From contig USTX01000039.1 in NCBI GenBank assembly GCA_900557655.1, positions 1 through 6,367 of the forward strand: DNA of 6,367 bases. Direction: 5' to 3'. Origin of the DNA: an uncultured Eubacteriales bacterium. GTDB lineage: Bacteria > Bacillota > Clostridia > Christensenellales > UBA1242. Of the stretch, positions 6,138-6,367 are shown piece after piece. The position numbers and the translations under genes were made by a program. How positions within the stretch are numbered: position 1 is the first letter of the stretch; each line of letters opens with the position of its first letter. Under the pieces are notes generated by a model. That model saw nothing but the letters and a program-made list of their open reading frames with translations. It made no database searches and was not told the origin of the DNA.

Positions 6138-6346
6138 ATTTTTAAATGTTTTTAAAGAAATTAATTAAATGGATAAAAATAAAAAATAAACAAAAAAAAT
6201 AACTAAATTGCCAAGAATAAAATAAAAAATAATTAAAAAATTACAAATTAATAAAAAAATAGATAAAAATTAAATTAATTAAAAAATAAATACAAATTAA
6301 TTTAATTAAAAATAAATCAAATTAACTTGCAAAAAAAAGGAAAACT
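6138..6346. other. extremely AT-rich intergenic region with repeated palindromes
   Basis: This ~209-base gap has about 17 G or C in its first 193 bases by my count, and A clearly outnumbers T on the plus strand. It contains three TTAATTAA palindromes (6161-6168, 6275-6282, 6302-6309); the first two sit in an identical 12-mer, AAATTAATTAAA (6158-6169 and 6272-6283). It also has a direct repeat TACAAATTAAT (6242-6252 and 6291-6301). No GC-bearing terminator for prfB and no clear single promoter for the next gene could be identified. No gene was found in it. Confidence 0.6.
6337..6341 (+). promoter_or_regulatory. ribosome binding site of the gene at the right edge
   Basis: AAGGA in an A-rich run ends five bases before the ATG at 6347. 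It supports that ATG as a true start. Confidence 0.55.
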
Positions 6347-6367
6347 ATGAAAAAAAACATATTGGTT
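6347..6367 (+). CDS. start of an unidentified gene (partial, first seven codons)
   Basis: An ATG with a well-placed AAGGA upstream opens a frame reading MKKNILV to the window edge. Seven residues cannot identify a family. The beginning is compatible with a response regulator (often MKKxILVVDD), with an NAD-dependent epimerase (MKxILVTGG) or with a signal peptide, and I cannot choose among them. Confidence 0.55.

Noticed and set aside
6208..6236. TTGCCA as a -35 box for the right-edge gene
   Set aside because: The hexamer is good, but no acceptable -10 lies 16-18 bases downstream; the region is too A-rich to choose among weak matches.
1..6367. Alternative genetic code, CRISPR array, tRNA or mobile element
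   Set aside because: Real genes use TGG for Trp and contain no in-frame TGA; no regular spaced repeats, cloverleaf sequence, transposase or terminal inverted repeats were seen.

Overview
The window looks like a stretch of chromosome from an anaerobic, low-to-moderate-GC Gram-positive-type bacterium, plausibly an uncultured Clostridia-like gut organism. The reasons are an [FeFe] hydrogenase, purine-rich Shine-Dalgarno sites, a lipobox-type surface lipoprotein built of YDG/MBG-like repeats, strong rho-independent termination and very AT-rich intergenic DNA. The lineage is inference. The standard code is used: no in-frame TGA was seen in any real gene.

Layout. Positions 1-748 (minus strand) hold the N-terminal 249 residues of an [FeFe] hydrogenase, cut by the window edge. 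A 144-base divergent intergenic region follows. A probable two-gene operon then reads rightwards: an inosine/uridine-type nucleoside hydrolase (893-1810) and, 45 bases later, a protein with a C-terminal diadenylate-cyclase (DAC/DisA_N-like) domain (1856-3199). The latter seems to start at an ATC codon and has a degenerate form of the RHR motif. After a 103-base gap with a promoter candidate comes a 548-residue repeat lipoprotein (3303-4949), closed by a strong intrinsic terminator (5001-5036). Peptide release factor 2, prfB (5070-6137), follows. It is read in one continuous frame without the usual programmed frameshift, and it lacks a good Shine-Dalgarno site. About 209 bases of extremely A-rich, roughly 9% GC intergenic DNA then lead to the first seven codons of another gene (6347 to the edge).

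How the genes relate. The hydrogenase (H2 metabolism), prfB (translation termination) and lipoprotein (cell surface) look like independent neighbours. The nucleoside hydrolase and DAC-domain protein are the only pair that appear co-transcribed; they may link nucleotide salvage and cyclic-dinucleotide signalling, but no effector or receptor is visible here. The points most worth a second look are the divergent DAC protein and its ATC start, the zinc-ribbon-like N-terminus of the hydrogenase, the frameshift-free and possibly leaderless prfB, and the repeated palindromes in the AT-rich tail. I found no tRNA, rRNA, CRISPR array, insertion sequence or attachment site.
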